A stretch of DNA of 64,000 bases. It comes from Bacteroidales bacterium (GTDB lineage: Bacteria; Bacteroidota; Bacteroidia; Bacteroidales; UBA3824). A program made the position numbers and the translations under genes. The notes under the pieces are model-generated. The model made no database searches. It was given only the letters and a program-made list of their open reading frames with translations, and was not told the origin of the DNA. The stretch covers positions 16,593-80,592 of the forward strand of contig JAEDDH010000018.1 in NCBI GenBank assembly GCA_016293845.1, read 5' to 3'. Every line of letters begins with the position of its first letter. Position 1 is the stretch's first letter. Of this stretch, positions 1-8,126 are shown piece after piece.

Positions 1-765
1 GTTTACAAGTGCACGGTACGACATTTTGTTGTAGTTTCCTTTGATTTTGCGTAGCTGGGTATACGAGCGGCTTTTTTTGGCAATGCTGATTTCAAAATCA
101 AGAATATCGGCGGCGTTTTGCTTGGCGTCGATAGTGTTGGTGCCTGCAAGTTCAAATAATGTTTGAATATACAGCTTGTAACTGTTGCGGATTTTAGCCG
201 AAATGCTGTCTTGCAGAAGGTAATAATCGGGATTGCTCAACGCCAAACCATCTTGCGAAATGTAGATAATATTTTTGGAAGCATCTTCTCTGTCGGCATC
301 GCAGTCGATATCAAACAGCATGATATTGATATTATAAAGCGATAGTTTTGCCGCTTCTATCTGGTATTCTTTGATGTTTTTAATTTGGTCGATGGCATTG
401 AGGTAAGGCATTATAGGTGCAGCACCATCATGGTTTAGACGGACGCTGTCCATCAAAAGGTGGTAAAGGTCGCCAATGAGTTGCTGATTTGAGCCATGCT
501 GGGCGTTGCTTGCCGAAATACCTGTAATAAGGTCTCTAACACGCTCTCTATTAAGCTTGTCGAGAAGCGTAAACTGCCCAATACGAGGATATTCTGGGGT
601 AATAGGATTGTTTTTTAACCACTCTCCTACGGCATATTCAAAAAAATCGTCGCCTGGTTTTATTTTAGGATTCATGTTGCTTACGTCGAATCCATTGTTT
701 GCATTTTGAGCCGAAACATTGATGGTAAATACTGTGATAAATAGTATTAAAAACCTGATTTTCAT
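1..765 (-). CDS. M13-family metallopeptidase, N-terminal part (runs off window start)
   Basis: I translated this leftward frame directly; it stays open to the window edge. It begins with a signal peptide (MKIRFLILFITVFTINVSAQ), then reads NPKIKPGDDFFEYAVGEWLK, which matches the hallmark start of the neprilysin/PepO (M13) N-terminal domain, where a PGDDFYxYxNGxW-type sequence follows the signal peptide. About 255 residues are present. The catalytic HExxH and ExxxD motifs of the family lie in the C-terminal third and so fall outside the window. It is likely a secreted or periplasmic zinc peptidase. The start ATG (763-765) directly precedes the signal peptide, and a TAnnTTTG -7 box lies about 40 bp upstream. 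The gene diverges from asd. Confidence 0.85.
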   Translation of the reverse strand, partial: MKIRFLILFITVFTINVSAQNANNGFDVSNMNPKIKPGDDFFEYAVGEWLKNNPITPEYPRIGQFTLLDKLNRERVRDLITGISASNAQHGSNQQLIGDLYHLLMDSVRLNHDGAAPIMPYLNAIDQIKNIKEYQIEAAKLSLYNINIMLFDIDCDADREDASKNIIYISQDGLALSNPDYYLLQDSISAKIRNSYKLYIQTLFELAGTNTIDAKQNAADILDFEISIAKKSRSYTQLRKIKGNYNKMSYRALVN

Positions 766-804
766 ATTATTATGTTTTGTTTTACAATAATTGTTTTGTG
801 TCTG

Positions 805-812
805 CAAAAGTA
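805..812 (-). promoter_or_regulatory. -7 promoter box for the M13 peptidase gene
   Basis: On the minus strand this reads TACTTTTG, an exact match to the Bacteroidetes TAnnTTTG -7 element, 40 bp upstream of the peptidase ATG. I see no TTTG -33 box at the usual spacing. Confidence 0.45.
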
Positions 813-864
813 TAATAAATTATGTCTATTGATATTAAATCTGTGTCTAATATTAAATGATAAT

Positions 865-872
865 TAAATTTG
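865..872 (+). promoter_or_regulatory. -7 promoter box for asd
   Basis: TAAATTTG matches TAnnTTTG exactly and lies 68 bp upstream of the asd start. No convincing -33 TTTG is seen. The 175-bp divergent region (766-940) holds this box and the opposing one at 805-812, and nothing else recognisable. Confidence 0.4.
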
Positions 873-940
873 CAAACTAAGGGTGGCAGAATGTGGTAAA
901 TGTGTAATTTTGACAAATTTTTAATAAACACATAACTAAG

Positions 941-1951
941 ATGAAAGTAGCGATAGTAGGAGCGAGCGGAGCAGTAGGACAGGAGTTTCTACGCATACTC
1001 GCCGAAAGAAATTTTCCCATTGACGAATTAGTATTGTTTGGATCGCAGCGCAGTGCTGGCACCAAATACACATTCAAGGGTAAAGAGTACGAAGTAAAAC
1101 TTTTACAGCACAACGACGATTTTAAAGACGTTGACATAGCCTTTACGTCGGCAGGTGCAGGCATATCAAAAGAATTCGCCGCCGACATCACTAAATACGG
1201 AGCTGTAATGATCGACAATTCGAGCGCGTTCCGTATGGACGAGGATGTTCCTTTGGTAGTTCCTGAGTGCAACGCCGAGGATGCCCTCACCCGTCCCCGT
1301 GGCATTATTGCCAACCCAAACTGCACTACTATTATGATGGTGGTAGTTTTGCAACCATTAGAAAAAATATCTCACATCAAGCGCATACATGTTTCGAGCT
1401 ATCAGTCGGCTTCAGGTGCAGGCGCGGCTGCTATGGCAGAATTGGAGCAGCAATACACCGAAATTATCAACGGCAAACCGGTAACGGTTAAGAAATTTCC
1501 TCACCAGCTTGCCTACAACGTAATACCTCAAATCGACGTGTTCCAGCCCAACGGTTACACCAAAGAGGAGATGAAAATGTACAACGAAACTCGCAAAATT
1601 ATGCATTCCGACGTAAAATGCTCGGCTACATGCGTTAGAGTTTCGTCGCTTCGTTCGCACTCCGAATCAGTTTGGATCGAAACCGAAAAGCCCATTAGCG
1701 TAGAAGAGGCTCAAAAAGCAATTGCCGCAGCTCCCGGTTGTCAATTAAAAGACGACCCTGCCAACCTCGTTTATCCTATGCCTTTGGAAACTGCCGGACA
1801 CGATGATGTTTACGTAGGACGTATCCGCAAAGATATTTCCGACGAAAACGGACTTACTCTCTGGCTCTCTGGCGACCAGATTCGCAAAGGTGCGGCTCTC
1901 AATGCCGTTCAAATTGCCGAATACCTTATCAAGGTTGGTAATGTAAAATAA
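941..1951 (+). CDS. asd: Aspartate-semialdehyde dehydrogenase
   Basis: It reduces L-4-aspartyl phosphate to aspartate semialdehyde with NADPH in the cytoplasm, at the branch point to lysine/diaminopimelate, threonine and methionine. The 336-residue length is normal for the family. An N-terminal Rossmann motif (VAIVGASGAVGQEFLRIL, from residue 3) is followed by the catalytic-cysteine segment NPNCTT (Cys128), and later by a CATCVRV segment and a C-terminal DQIRKGAALNAVQIAEYL helix typical of Asd. The ATG start gives an N-terminus that aligns with the family. It is a single gene with its own upstream region; a palindromic repeat begins 22 bp after the stop. Confidence 0.96.
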   Translation: MKVAIVGASGAVGQEFLRILAERNFPIDELVLFGSQRSAGTKYTFKGKEYEVKLLQHNDDFKDVDIAFTSAGAGISKEFAADITKYGAVMIDNSSAFRMDEDVPLVVPECNAEDALTRPRGIIANPNCTTIMMVVVLQPLEKISHIKRIHVSSYQSASGAGAAAMAELEQQYTEIINGKPVTVKKFPHQLAYNVIPQIDVFQPNGYTKEEMKMYNETRKIMHSDVKCSATCVRVSSLRSHSESVWIETEKPISVEEAQKAIAAAPGCQLKDDPANLVYPMPLETAGHDDVYVGRIRKDISDENGLTLWLSGDQIRKGAALNAVQIAEYLIKVGNVK

Positions 1952-1972
1952 TCAAAACCGAATTTATAGATT

Positions 1973-2000
1973 GTAGAGGTGCAAGTTTTTGCGTCTCTAC
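1973..2000. repeat. GTAGRG-type palindromic repeat, copy 1
   Basis: The left arm GTAGAGGTGCAA (1973-1984) pairs with the right arm TTGCGTCTCTAC (1989-2000) over 12 positions, two of them G-U in RNA, with a 4-nt loop. Related palindromes occur at 9136-9163 and 38564-38592. It sits between asd and the CNNM gene, ending 14 bp before that gene's ATG, so it could fold in that gene's leader. There is no T-tract, so it is not a typical intrinsic terminator. Confidence 0.65.
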
Positions 2001-2014
2001 ACATTATTATTTAT

Positions 2015-3061
2015 ATGGGATTATTAATAACATATTTTCTTGCATCGCTTTTAATTTCGTTTCTGTGTTCGCTTATGGAGAGCGTATTGCTCAGCGTAAC
2101 GCCCACATTTATAAAGATAAACGAAAATTCAAAGCAAAAAGGTGTGCAACGACTTTGCCGATTAAAACAGAATGTAGATAAACCTTTGGCAGCCATTCTT
2201 TCGCTCAACACAATTGCCAATACAGCTGGTGCCGCAATGGTGGGCGCACAGGCGGCAAAAGTGTACGGCTCGGAGAGTCTCGGCATTGTATCAGCATTGC
2301 TAACTATATTGATATTAGTATTTTCGGAGATAACGCCCAAAACCATCGGTTCAAAATATTGGGAACGTCTTGCAGGGCTTGTGGGACACATGATTACAGT
2401 TACGGCAATTCTCACATTTCCGCTTGTGATTATAATTATGCAGCTTACAAAACTTTTTAAGAAAAACTCCACTCCCCACACCATCAGCCGCGAAGAAATT
2501 TCGGCACTTGCCAACATAGGCACCGAAGAAGGAATCTTTAAGGAAACCGAAAATGCTATTATACAAAACCTTATGAAACTAAAAAACTACCGTGTGAGCG
2601 ACATTATGACTCCTCGTGTGGTAGTTTCGGCTGCCGATGCTGATATGACCCTTAGCGAATTTCTTGATAACAAGGATTATCTGCGGTTTTCGCGTATTCC
2701 CGTTTATATTGGCAACGACGAAAATATTGTGGGCTATGTGTTTCGTCAGCAAGTGATGGAGAGTCTTGCCGAAGACCATAACCTATTAAAACTCCGTGAT
2801 TTAAAGCGCAACATAGTGGTAGTTCCAAATACCAAACCTGTTTTTTCTCTTTGGGAAGACCTTCTTAAAAAGAAAGAGCAGATAGCCCTTGTGGTAGATG
2901 AATACGGCGGTGTAGACGGCATTGCCACAATGGAGGATATTATAGAAACTCTCCTTGGCTTTGAAATTATAGATGAAAAAGATACCGTTGCCGACATGCA
3001 GCAGTTTGCCCGCGAGCGATGGCAGCAACGGCAAATCAAATACAAATATTTTGAAAAATAA
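2015..3061 (+). CDS. CNNM transmembrane domain protein with paired CBS domains (hemolysin-C/CorB-like)
   Basis: This is a membrane protein of the DUF21/CNNM family, whose members are linked to magnesium or cobalt transport. An upstream in-frame ATG at 1979 lies inside the palindromic repeat, so I prefer the ATG at 2015, which starts MGLLITYFLASLLISFLCS (348 residues). Four hydrophobic segments cover roughly residues 3-27, 58-78, 85-105 and 118-145, including the family signature FSEITPKTIG. A CBS pair follows, with SDIMTPRVVV and VVDEYGGVDGIATMEDIIE. The C-terminal CorC/HlyC accessory domain found in longer relatives is absent. Its stop codon directly abuts the stop of the convergent lipoprotein gene. 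The transported ion is not predictable from sequence. Confidence 0.88.
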   Translation: MGLLITYFLASLLISFLCSLMESVLLSVTPTFIKINENSKQKGVQRLCRLKQNVDKPLAAILSLNTIANTAGAAMVGAQAAKVYGSESLGIVSALLTILILVFSEITPKTIGSKYWERLAGLVGHMITVTAILTFPLVIIIMQLTKLFKKNSTPHTISREEISALANIGTEEGIFKETENAIIQNLMKLKNYRVSDIMTPRVVVSAADADMTLSEFLDNKDYLRFSRIPVYIGNDENIVGYVFRQQVMESLAEDHNLLKLRDLKRNIVVVPNTKPVFSLWEDLLKKKEQIALVVDEYGGVDGIATMEDIIETLLGFEIIDEKDTVADMQQFARERWQQRQIKYKYFEK

Positions 3062-3346
3062 TTATTCCTTATAATCCACGTTTTCAACGAGTTCCATTCC
3101 ACATGTGGGACAGTCGCCAGGATTGTCGAAATAATCGTTGCAAGCCACACACATATATTTTTTGTTAGTGTCTTTGGGGGCTGCTTGAGCGTTGTCGGCG
3201 GGTGTAGCCTCTTGAGTAGTTTGCTCAGTGGGTTGAGCGGCAGGCTCTTGAGTGTTGTTCTCTTTCTTGTGTTCGCCGTTGCCACACGACGACATTGCTG
3301 CAATTAATAAAGCAGCACTTACTGCGTAGAAAAATTTTTTTACCAT
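3062..3346 (-). CDS. Small zinc-ribbon lipoprotein
   Basis: A 94-residue protein with a lipoprotein signal (MVKKFFYAVSAALLIAAMSSC), then a low-complexity Gln/Thr/Pro/Ala-rich linker, then a compact C-terminal metal site: CVACNDYFDNPGDCPTCGME (two CxxC knuckles). The last part resembles the heavy-metal-binding domain seen at the ends of some metal-transport proteins (CPxCGMxLV). It is likely anchored in the inner leaflet of the outer membrane or in the periplasm and binds a metal such as zinc. It starts 1 bp after the stop of the upstream lipoprotein gene, so the two are co-transcribed. It ends tail-to-tail with the CNNM gene with no gap, leaving no room for a conventional terminator. Its function is unknown. 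Confidence 0.75.
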   Translation of the reverse strand: MVKKFFYAVSAALLIAAMSSCGNGEHKKENNTQEPAAQPTEQTTQEATPADNAQAAPKDTNKKYMCVACNDYFDNPGDCPTCGMELVENVDYKE

Positions 3347-3347
3347 T

Positions 3348-3788
3348 TTATTTAAGTTTAAGATTTATAACATTATTGTTTATTGTCCAACAGGTATCTT
3401 CGTGGCAAACGTATTTTGACGAGCTAAGTCGCGCCTTTACAGGTACATAAATAGTATCGCTACCTTTTAGGTATTTTGCCATGTAGGTGTAATCGTGGTT
3501 GAGTTTTAGGGTAACGGTGCAAAATTGCTGTTCGGTGGTAACTGTGGAAGCCACATTATTGCGTTCTACATTGCCATAAAACACACTAACGGGCACTTCG
3601 GTGTTTTGATCGTTGATGGTAACTTTTATTGTAACATCGTATAGCTCAGGTTTTTCCGAAAGAAAACAATCACAGTTTTCATCATCGTTGGTAATAGCGT
3701 CAATGTTGTCGTCTACCAATTTGTCGCAACTTGAAAATGCTACCAATAATCCCAATATTATTATAAAAATGTGTTTATCTATGGTCAT
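3348..3788 (-). CDS. Hypothetical lipoprotein
   Basis: 146 residues. The N-terminus IFIIILGLLVAFSSCD gives a clear lipobox with the acylated Cys near residue 21. The mature part is acidic at first (NIDAITNDDENCDC) and then predicted beta-rich, resembling a single Ig-like or transthyretin-like beta-sandwich. I do not recognise the family. It is first in a two-gene operon with the zinc-ribbon lipoprotein, and diverges from the hybrid regulator at 3872. Confidence 0.7.
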   Translation of the reverse strand: MTIDKHIFIIILGLLVAFSSCDKLVDDNIDAITNDDENCDCFLSEKPELYDVTIKVTINDQNTEVPVSVFYGNVERNNVASTVTTEQQFCTVTLKLNHDYTYMAKYLKGSDTIYVPVKARLSSSKYVCHEDTCWTINNNVINLKLK

Positions 3789-3807
3789 TTTTGATTTCGT
3801 TTTTGCG

Positions 3808-3815
3808 CAAATTTA
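3808..3815 (-). promoter_or_regulatory. -7 promoter box for the lipoprotein pair
   Basis: On the minus strand this reads TAAATTTG (TAnnTTTG), 20 bp upstream of the ATG at 3788. No -33 box is clear. Confidence 0.4.
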
Positions 3816-3871
3816 TAAAATATTTTTTATTTTAAGATTTTTTTCACACCTTTGCTTTGCATTATAAAACG

Positions 3872-6643
3872 ATGAACCGATTTTTTTTACTAACGGCACT
3901 TTTATTAGTTGCGCTGCAAACCACATTTGCCCAAATCGACAGCGTAGATTATTACTACAACCTCTTTGCCCAAAGCAAAGGTAACAACCGAATTTTAGTA
4001 GCCAACAAATTATTTGCATATCTTGATAGTCAAGAATTTACCGACACCACATACGTTTATGCCAGTGCCGACACTTCTGATATGCAAATCGCTGTGCTTT
4101 CGTGGGTGGGAACGTGGTATTATTACGACAATAATTTTGATAAAAGTGTGTATTACAATCAGATGGCTCTCAACCTTTGTCGCGCTCAAAACAATACCAC
4201 TTATCTTGGCGATGTGCTCAATACACTTGCCATAAGTTTGCAAGTAAAAGGCGATTTTCCTCATGCATTAGTTTATCAAACAGAGTGTTACAAGATGGAT
4301 TCTATTTCGGGCAATTTGGCAAACTTGTCTTCGTCGTTGGGCAATTTGGCAGCATTGTATCTTTCAATAGGGCAACCCAAATCTGCCGAAAAATTTATTC
4401 TTGAAGCCATCGACACCGAAAAACAACTAAACCGAGGCGACCGAATGGCTGTGCGTTTGGGTATGGCGTCAGAAATATATATGAAACTTAACAATCCTCG
4501 CGAATCGTATCGCTATGCATATCAGGCATATAAAATCGATAGTGCCGAACATCGCCACGCCAAAGCTGCCGTTCGCCTTTCGCAATTATCAGAAACTTAC
4601 ATAGCATTAGATAGTCTCTCAAAAGCCGAAAAAATACTTCGCAAGGCAATACCTTTGATAGATTCTGCTCACAATTACCATTCGCTGGCTATCTGCTATA
4701 TTCAGATGGGTAGAATACATCAACACCGTGGCGACAACGAGGAGGCTGCAAAGTTTTATTCTGAAGCTCTGCGACTTACCAAATTAACAGGTAATTCTTA
4801 CAACGAAAAAAATGCTTGCCGTGGACTTGCTGCAAGTCTTAAAGAAACCGACCCTTCACTTGCCCTACAATACCTCGAGCGTTACACTTTTCTTGCCGAC
4901 AGTATGTATCGCGAGGAAACTGCCATTCAGCTTTCGCACTACAGCATCAAATACGAAACCGACAAACTGCAACTGATCAACGAAGAGAAAGTTAAAGAAA
5001 ACCATCGCATAGTGATAACTACATTGGTGATACTTATATCAATGATTATCATTATATTGGGTCTTATCTACATAATAAAAATCAAAACCCGTGCGCAGCA
5101 GCTTACCAAAAAAATCCAGCAGCTTCGCGAGGAATTTTTTACCAATGTAACGCACGAATTTCGCACGCCGCTTACTGTTATTCTTGGACTTGCCCGCCGT
5201 TTGCAAAAAGATCAATCAGAGGCGCGTCTTTCGGGCGAACGTATTGAACGTCAGGGTAATAGACTTTTAACGCTGATTAATAGTCTTTTGGATATTTCAA
5301 AAATAAAATCAGCTATCGGCCCGCCTAAACTGCAACAAGGTGATATTGTGGTACATATTCGTATGATAATCGAGGGTTTGGATTATTACGCCAGCGAAAA
5401 ACATATTGCCCTCAATTATCGTCCACGCGAAACAAGTCTCATTACCATGATTGAGCCAGAATATTTGCAAAAAATAGTCTCTAATCTTGTGGCAAATGCC
5501 ATTAAATATACCGCAGAATTTGGTGTGATTGATGTTACAAGCCATTTTTCCGACAAAAAATTTGTGCTCAGCGTGGCAGATACAGGCAAAGGAATTAAGC
5601 CCGAGCACCTTCCGCATGTGTTCGACACATTTTACCGTGCAGGCGAAACCGACAACTCCACTGGCACTGGCGTAGGTCTTTCGCTTGTAAAAATCTGTAC
5701 CGAGGCTCTCGGCGGTAATGTTACCGTTAGCAGTAGCACCAAAGGAACAGTGTTTACTGTAACGCTCCCAATTAAGGATATATTTGAAAATGAGGACACT
5801 CCGCTTGTTGCCAATATTCTATCTACTCAGCAAACGCCTTCGGATCAGGATATTCTTGTAATAGAAGACGATTCGGATATTTCGTACTTTATTGGAAGCG
5901 AGTTAAATGCTTTGTATAATGTAACGTACGCATTCAATGGCGAGGATGGTTACGAAAAAGCTGTGCAAACACTTCCCGATGTAATTATCACCGACGTAAA
6001 AATGCCGGGCATGGACGGTTTAGAATTTACCAAAAAGATACGCGAAAATGGTCTCACAGCCCATATTCCTATCATAATGGTAACCGCCAAGACCAATGAA
6101 GCCGACAAAATTCGCGGTATAGAAGCCGGAGCCGATGCTTATTTGTTTAAGCCTTTTAGCAGCGAAGAACTTTTGCTCACAATTCGAAATATTGTGGAAA
6201 AATACCGCCTTTTGCGTCAAAAATTTGGCGTTAACAATGGTGAAGCTACAGAAAAACAGCCTATTGAACAACCTGAACCTTCAGAGCAACAAACACTCGA
6301 AATAGTTGTTACCGAAAAAAATCAAGAATTTATTACCCGTCTCAACGATGTAATTACTGCCGCAATGCGAAAAGGACGCCCAGATGTAGAAACTGTTGCT
6401 TCGGATATGTGTATGAGTCGTTCGCAACTAAACCGCAAAATTATCGCTGTTACGGGTATGAATCCCACCGCTTATATAATTCAACTGCGTATTGGAATTG
6501 CTAAAAAAATGTTAGATTCCGACTTTTTTGCTCCCATCGGCGACATTGCTGCCAAGTGCGGATTCGACGATGTGTCGTATTTTTCGCGTGTGTTTAAACA
6601 AATTTGCGGTAAAACTCCTTCGCAATATCGAAAACAAAATTAG
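3872..6643 (+). CDS. Hybrid two-component regulator: TPR sensor, histidine kinase, receiver, AraC output
   Basis: A whole two-component system in one 923-residue chain. I chose the ATG at 3872 because it begins a signal peptide (MNRFFLLTALLLVALQTTFA); a TTG 15 bp earlier is less likely. In order: periplasmic TPR-like helices (about 60-360), one membrane span (about 379-402), HisKA with VTHEFRTPLTVI (His428), HATPase with NAIKYT and DTGKG boxes, a receiver with TDVKMPGMDG (Asp708), and a C-terminal AraC HTH (about 820-923) containing VSYFSRVFKQICGKTPSQYR. The sensor is TPR-based, not the Reg_prop propeller type of polysaccharide-utilisation HTCS proteins, so the ligand is unknown. No SusC/D genes are nearby. 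Possible target sites (AAAATCC cluster) begin at its stop codon. Confidence 0.92.
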   Translation: MNRFFLLTALLLVALQTTFAQIDSVDYYYNLFAQSKGNNRILVANKLFAYLDSQEFTDTTYVYASADTSDMQIAVLSWVGTWYYYDNNFDKSVYYNQMALNLCRAQNNTTYLGDVLNTLAISLQVKGDFPHALVYQTECYKMDSISGNLANLSSSLGNLAALYLSIGQPKSAEKFILEAIDTEKQLNRGDRMAVRLGMASEIYMKLNNPRESYRYAYQAYKIDSAEHRHAKAAVRLSQLSETYIALDSLSKAEKILRKAIPLIDSAHNYHSLAICYIQMGRIHQHRGDNEEAAKFYSEALRLTKLTGNSYNEKNACRGLAASLKETDPSLALQYLERYTFLADSMYREETAIQLSHYSIKYETDKLQLINEEKVKENHRIVITTLVILISMIIIILGLIYIIKIKTRAQQLTKKIQQLREEFFTNVTHEFRTPLTVILGLARRLQKDQSEARLSGERIERQGNRLLTLINSLLDISKIKSAIGPPKLQQGDIVVHIRMIIEGLDYYASEKHIALNYRPRETSLITMIEPEYLQKIVSNLVANAIKYTAEFGVIDVTSHFSDKKFVLSVADTGKGIKPEHLPHVFDTFYRAGETDNSTGTGVGLSLVKICTEALGGNVTVSSSTKGTVFTVTLPIKDIFENEDTPLVANILSTQQTPSDQDILVIEDDSDISYFIGSELNALYNVTYAFNGEDGYEKAVQTLPDVIITDVKMPGMDGLEFTKKIRENGLTAHIPIIMVTAKTNEADKIRGIEAGADAYLFKPFSSEELLLTIRNIVEKYRLLRQKFGVNNGEATEKQPIEQPEPSEQQTLEIVVTEKNQEFITRLNDVITAAMRKGRPDVETVASDMCMSRSQLNRKIIAVTGMNPTAYIIQLRIGIAKKMLDSDFFAPIGDIAAKCGFDDVSYFSRVFKQICGKTPSQYRKQN

Positions 6644-6764
6644 GATTTTTGTAACGCTGATTATCAGGTAGTTAAACTAAAATTACAACACTAAAATCCT
6701 CATTTGTGCGCCATTTTTACCCTATTTTTGAGCGCAAAATCCCATTTATTAAAACTAAAATCCT
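6642..6764. promoter_or_regulatory. Cluster of AAAATCC motifs, possible AraC-type operator
   Basis: AAAATCC occurs in direct orientation at 6693, 6736 and 6757, and inverted (AGGATTTT) at 6642. The direct spacings are 43 and 21 bp, close to four and two helical turns, the geometry AraC-type activators use. The longer unit ACTAAAATCCT is exactly repeated at 6690-6700 and 6754-6764, and TGCGC/GCGCA half-sites flank the middle. The cluster lies just upstream of a candidate promoter and terminator. Its role as the binding site of the adjacent regulator is inference. Confidence 0.35.
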
Positions 6765-7036
6765 AACAAAAAAATCAAAAATGTCCTTACTTTGTAATCA
6801 ACAAAAGGAAATCATTTTTTATCGAGTTGTGAAACTCAGTGTTAAATTTTTTAGTTAGAAGGTTGGTTATATAGAAAACGATCGCCTTCATTAACAGCGG
6901 TCGTTTTTTTACTTTTTTCAATTATTAGATTTATTGTTTATGAACCTAAATTATTATTAACCCTTAGCATTATTCCCTAAACCAAAAATCCTGCACCCTC
7001 CAAAGGAACGCAGTTTTTTTTTTGTGTGTATTTGTA
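6644..7036. other. Gene-poor 393-bp stretch with candidate short transcription unit
   Basis: No convincing protein gene. It contains the AAAATCC cluster, a near-consensus -7 box TTACTTTG (6787-6794, one mismatch to TAnnTTTG), about 80 bp of unstructured AT-rich sequence, and a strong rightward terminator at 6875-6910. Together these would give a transcript of about 110 nt starting near 6800. The remaining sequence to 7036 is AT-rich, with nothing I recognise. Confidence 0.4.
6875..6910 (+). terminator. Rho-independent terminator
   Basis: AAAACGATCGC (6875-6885) pairs with GCGGTCGTTTT (6897-6907) over 11 positions with one G-U, loop 6886-6896, followed by a T-run. It lies 230 bp past the hybrid regulator's stop, too far to be only that gene's terminator, hence the small-transcript proposal. 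Confidence 0.75.
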
Positions 7037-7996
7037 TTAAAAAGATTTTTCTTCTGACCCGAGGTCTTCAACATATTCGTAATTGGCGGGCATTTCAATA
7101 TCTTCGGAACATGTGGGGCAAAAGTTTTCGCCAATACGAGTTACTGAATCGGGTATTTTTTTTATTCTTAGAATATTGCAGCCGGTAAATGCCGAATTTT
7201 CAATCTCTTTGAGACCATTGTTGATAATTACCTCGTGGAGTTTTTCGCAGTTGACAAACGTAAATGCGGGGATAATTTCACATTCGTCGGGCAAAGTGCA
7301 AGTGGTAGCGGAACATCCAGCTGGATATGCCAAAATACTTTTTTTGTTGTTGGTATACAGTGCGTTATCCACAATAGTATAGATTGAATTTTCGGGGTCT
7401 ACTTTTATTTGCAATAATTTTGGGCAACCCGAAAATGCTCTTAACCCAATTTTAGTAACGCTTTTTGAAACAACGGCAGAATATAGATTCTGACACTCCC
7501 AAAATGCCATTTCGCCGATAGTTTCGGTACCGTCGGGAATCTCGATGGCTCGCAGCGAACCACAGTAGGCAAAAGCGTAATCGCCTATCTTTTTGAGAGT
7601 TTCGGGAAGCGACAAGCCTGTAATTGCACCGCAACTATAAAAAGCACCGTCGTCAATCTCGATTAATTGTCGCGGAATATTGAGTCCCGAAATGCCATGG
7701 CAGTTGGCAAACGCTGCCTTGCCTATTTTGGTAATAGAGGCAGGTAAGATGAGGTTTTTGATGCCGCTACAATTGCGAAAACCGCTATCAGCTACGGCTG
7801 TTACCTTGTAGTTTTTGTCGCCGAAATTAACCGCCTCGGGAATTATGACGTTACCAAAAATTTTGGTGGAAGCCGCAGCCACCGAAACTCCGTCCTTTAT
7901 TACACGGTATTTGTACGAACCAGCGGTGAAGGTTTGGGCGGCGGTGGTTTGTATAACACCTATTATTATAGCAAATAATAAAGTAATTTTATTCAT
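7037..7996 (-). CDS. BspA-like leucine-rich-repeat exported protein
   Basis: 319 residues with a signal peptide ending TTAAQ (about residue 21). From about residue 60 it consists of LRR_5/BspA-type repeats of about 23 residues, seen as repeated units like IKNLILPASITKIGKAAFAN and LKKIGDYAFAYCGSLRAIEI. Such proteins are surface or secreted adhesion/recognition modules in Bacteroidetes and protists. The tail holds CPTC, and I see no T9SS sorting domain, so its route beyond the periplasm is unclear. It is a single leftward gene; a bidirectional-looking hairpin lies upstream at 8096-8125. Confidence 0.85.
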   Translation of the reverse strand: MNKITLLFAIIIGVIQTTAAQTFTAGSYKYRVIKDGVSVAAASTKIFGNVIIPEAVNFGDKNYKVTAVADSGFRNCSGIKNLILPASITKIGKAAFANCHGISGLNIPRQLIEIDDGAFYSCGAITGLSLPETLKKIGDYAFAYCGSLRAIEIPDGTETIGEMAFWECQNLYSAVVSKSVTKIGLRAFSGCPKLLQIKVDPENSIYTIVDNALYTNNKKSILAYPAGCSATTCTLPDECEIIPAFTFVNCEKLHEVIINNGLKEIENSAFTGCNILRIKKIPDSVTRIGENFCPTCSEDIEMPANYEYVEDLGSEEKSF

Positions 7997-8095
7997 GGCT
8001 TTTCTTTTTTAACAAAAAAAAACGGTAGTCTGACATAAATTAATATAAAAATATATTATTCTTCATTTTTTTGATAATTCATTTCAATTTTTGTT

Positions 8096-8125
8096 AAAAA
8101 AACACCGCCGTACGGCGGTGTTTTT
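8096..8125 (-). terminator. Rho-independent terminator (bidirectional)
   Basis: CACCGCCG (8103-8110) and CGGCGGTG (8113-8120) form a perfect GC-rich hairpin, with A5 on the left and T5 on the right, so it can work in both directions. It begins 1 bp after the stop of the leftward polysaccharide deacetylase gene. Confidence 0.85.
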
Positions 8126-8126
8126 G

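Noticed and set aside
1973..2000. Intrinsic terminator for asd
   Set aside because: The hairpin has no following T-tract and matches a dispersed repeat family, so it is listed as a repeat.
1979..2014. Upstream start adding 12 residues to the CNNM protein
   Set aside because: The extra residues are encoded by the palindromic repeat and would precede the natural membrane-span start MGLLITYFL.
6781..6858. A 25-codon peptide (ATG at 6781) before the terminator at 6875
   Set aside because: Its start overlaps the proposed -7 box, it lacks a ribosome-binding context, and the peptide has no recognisable features.
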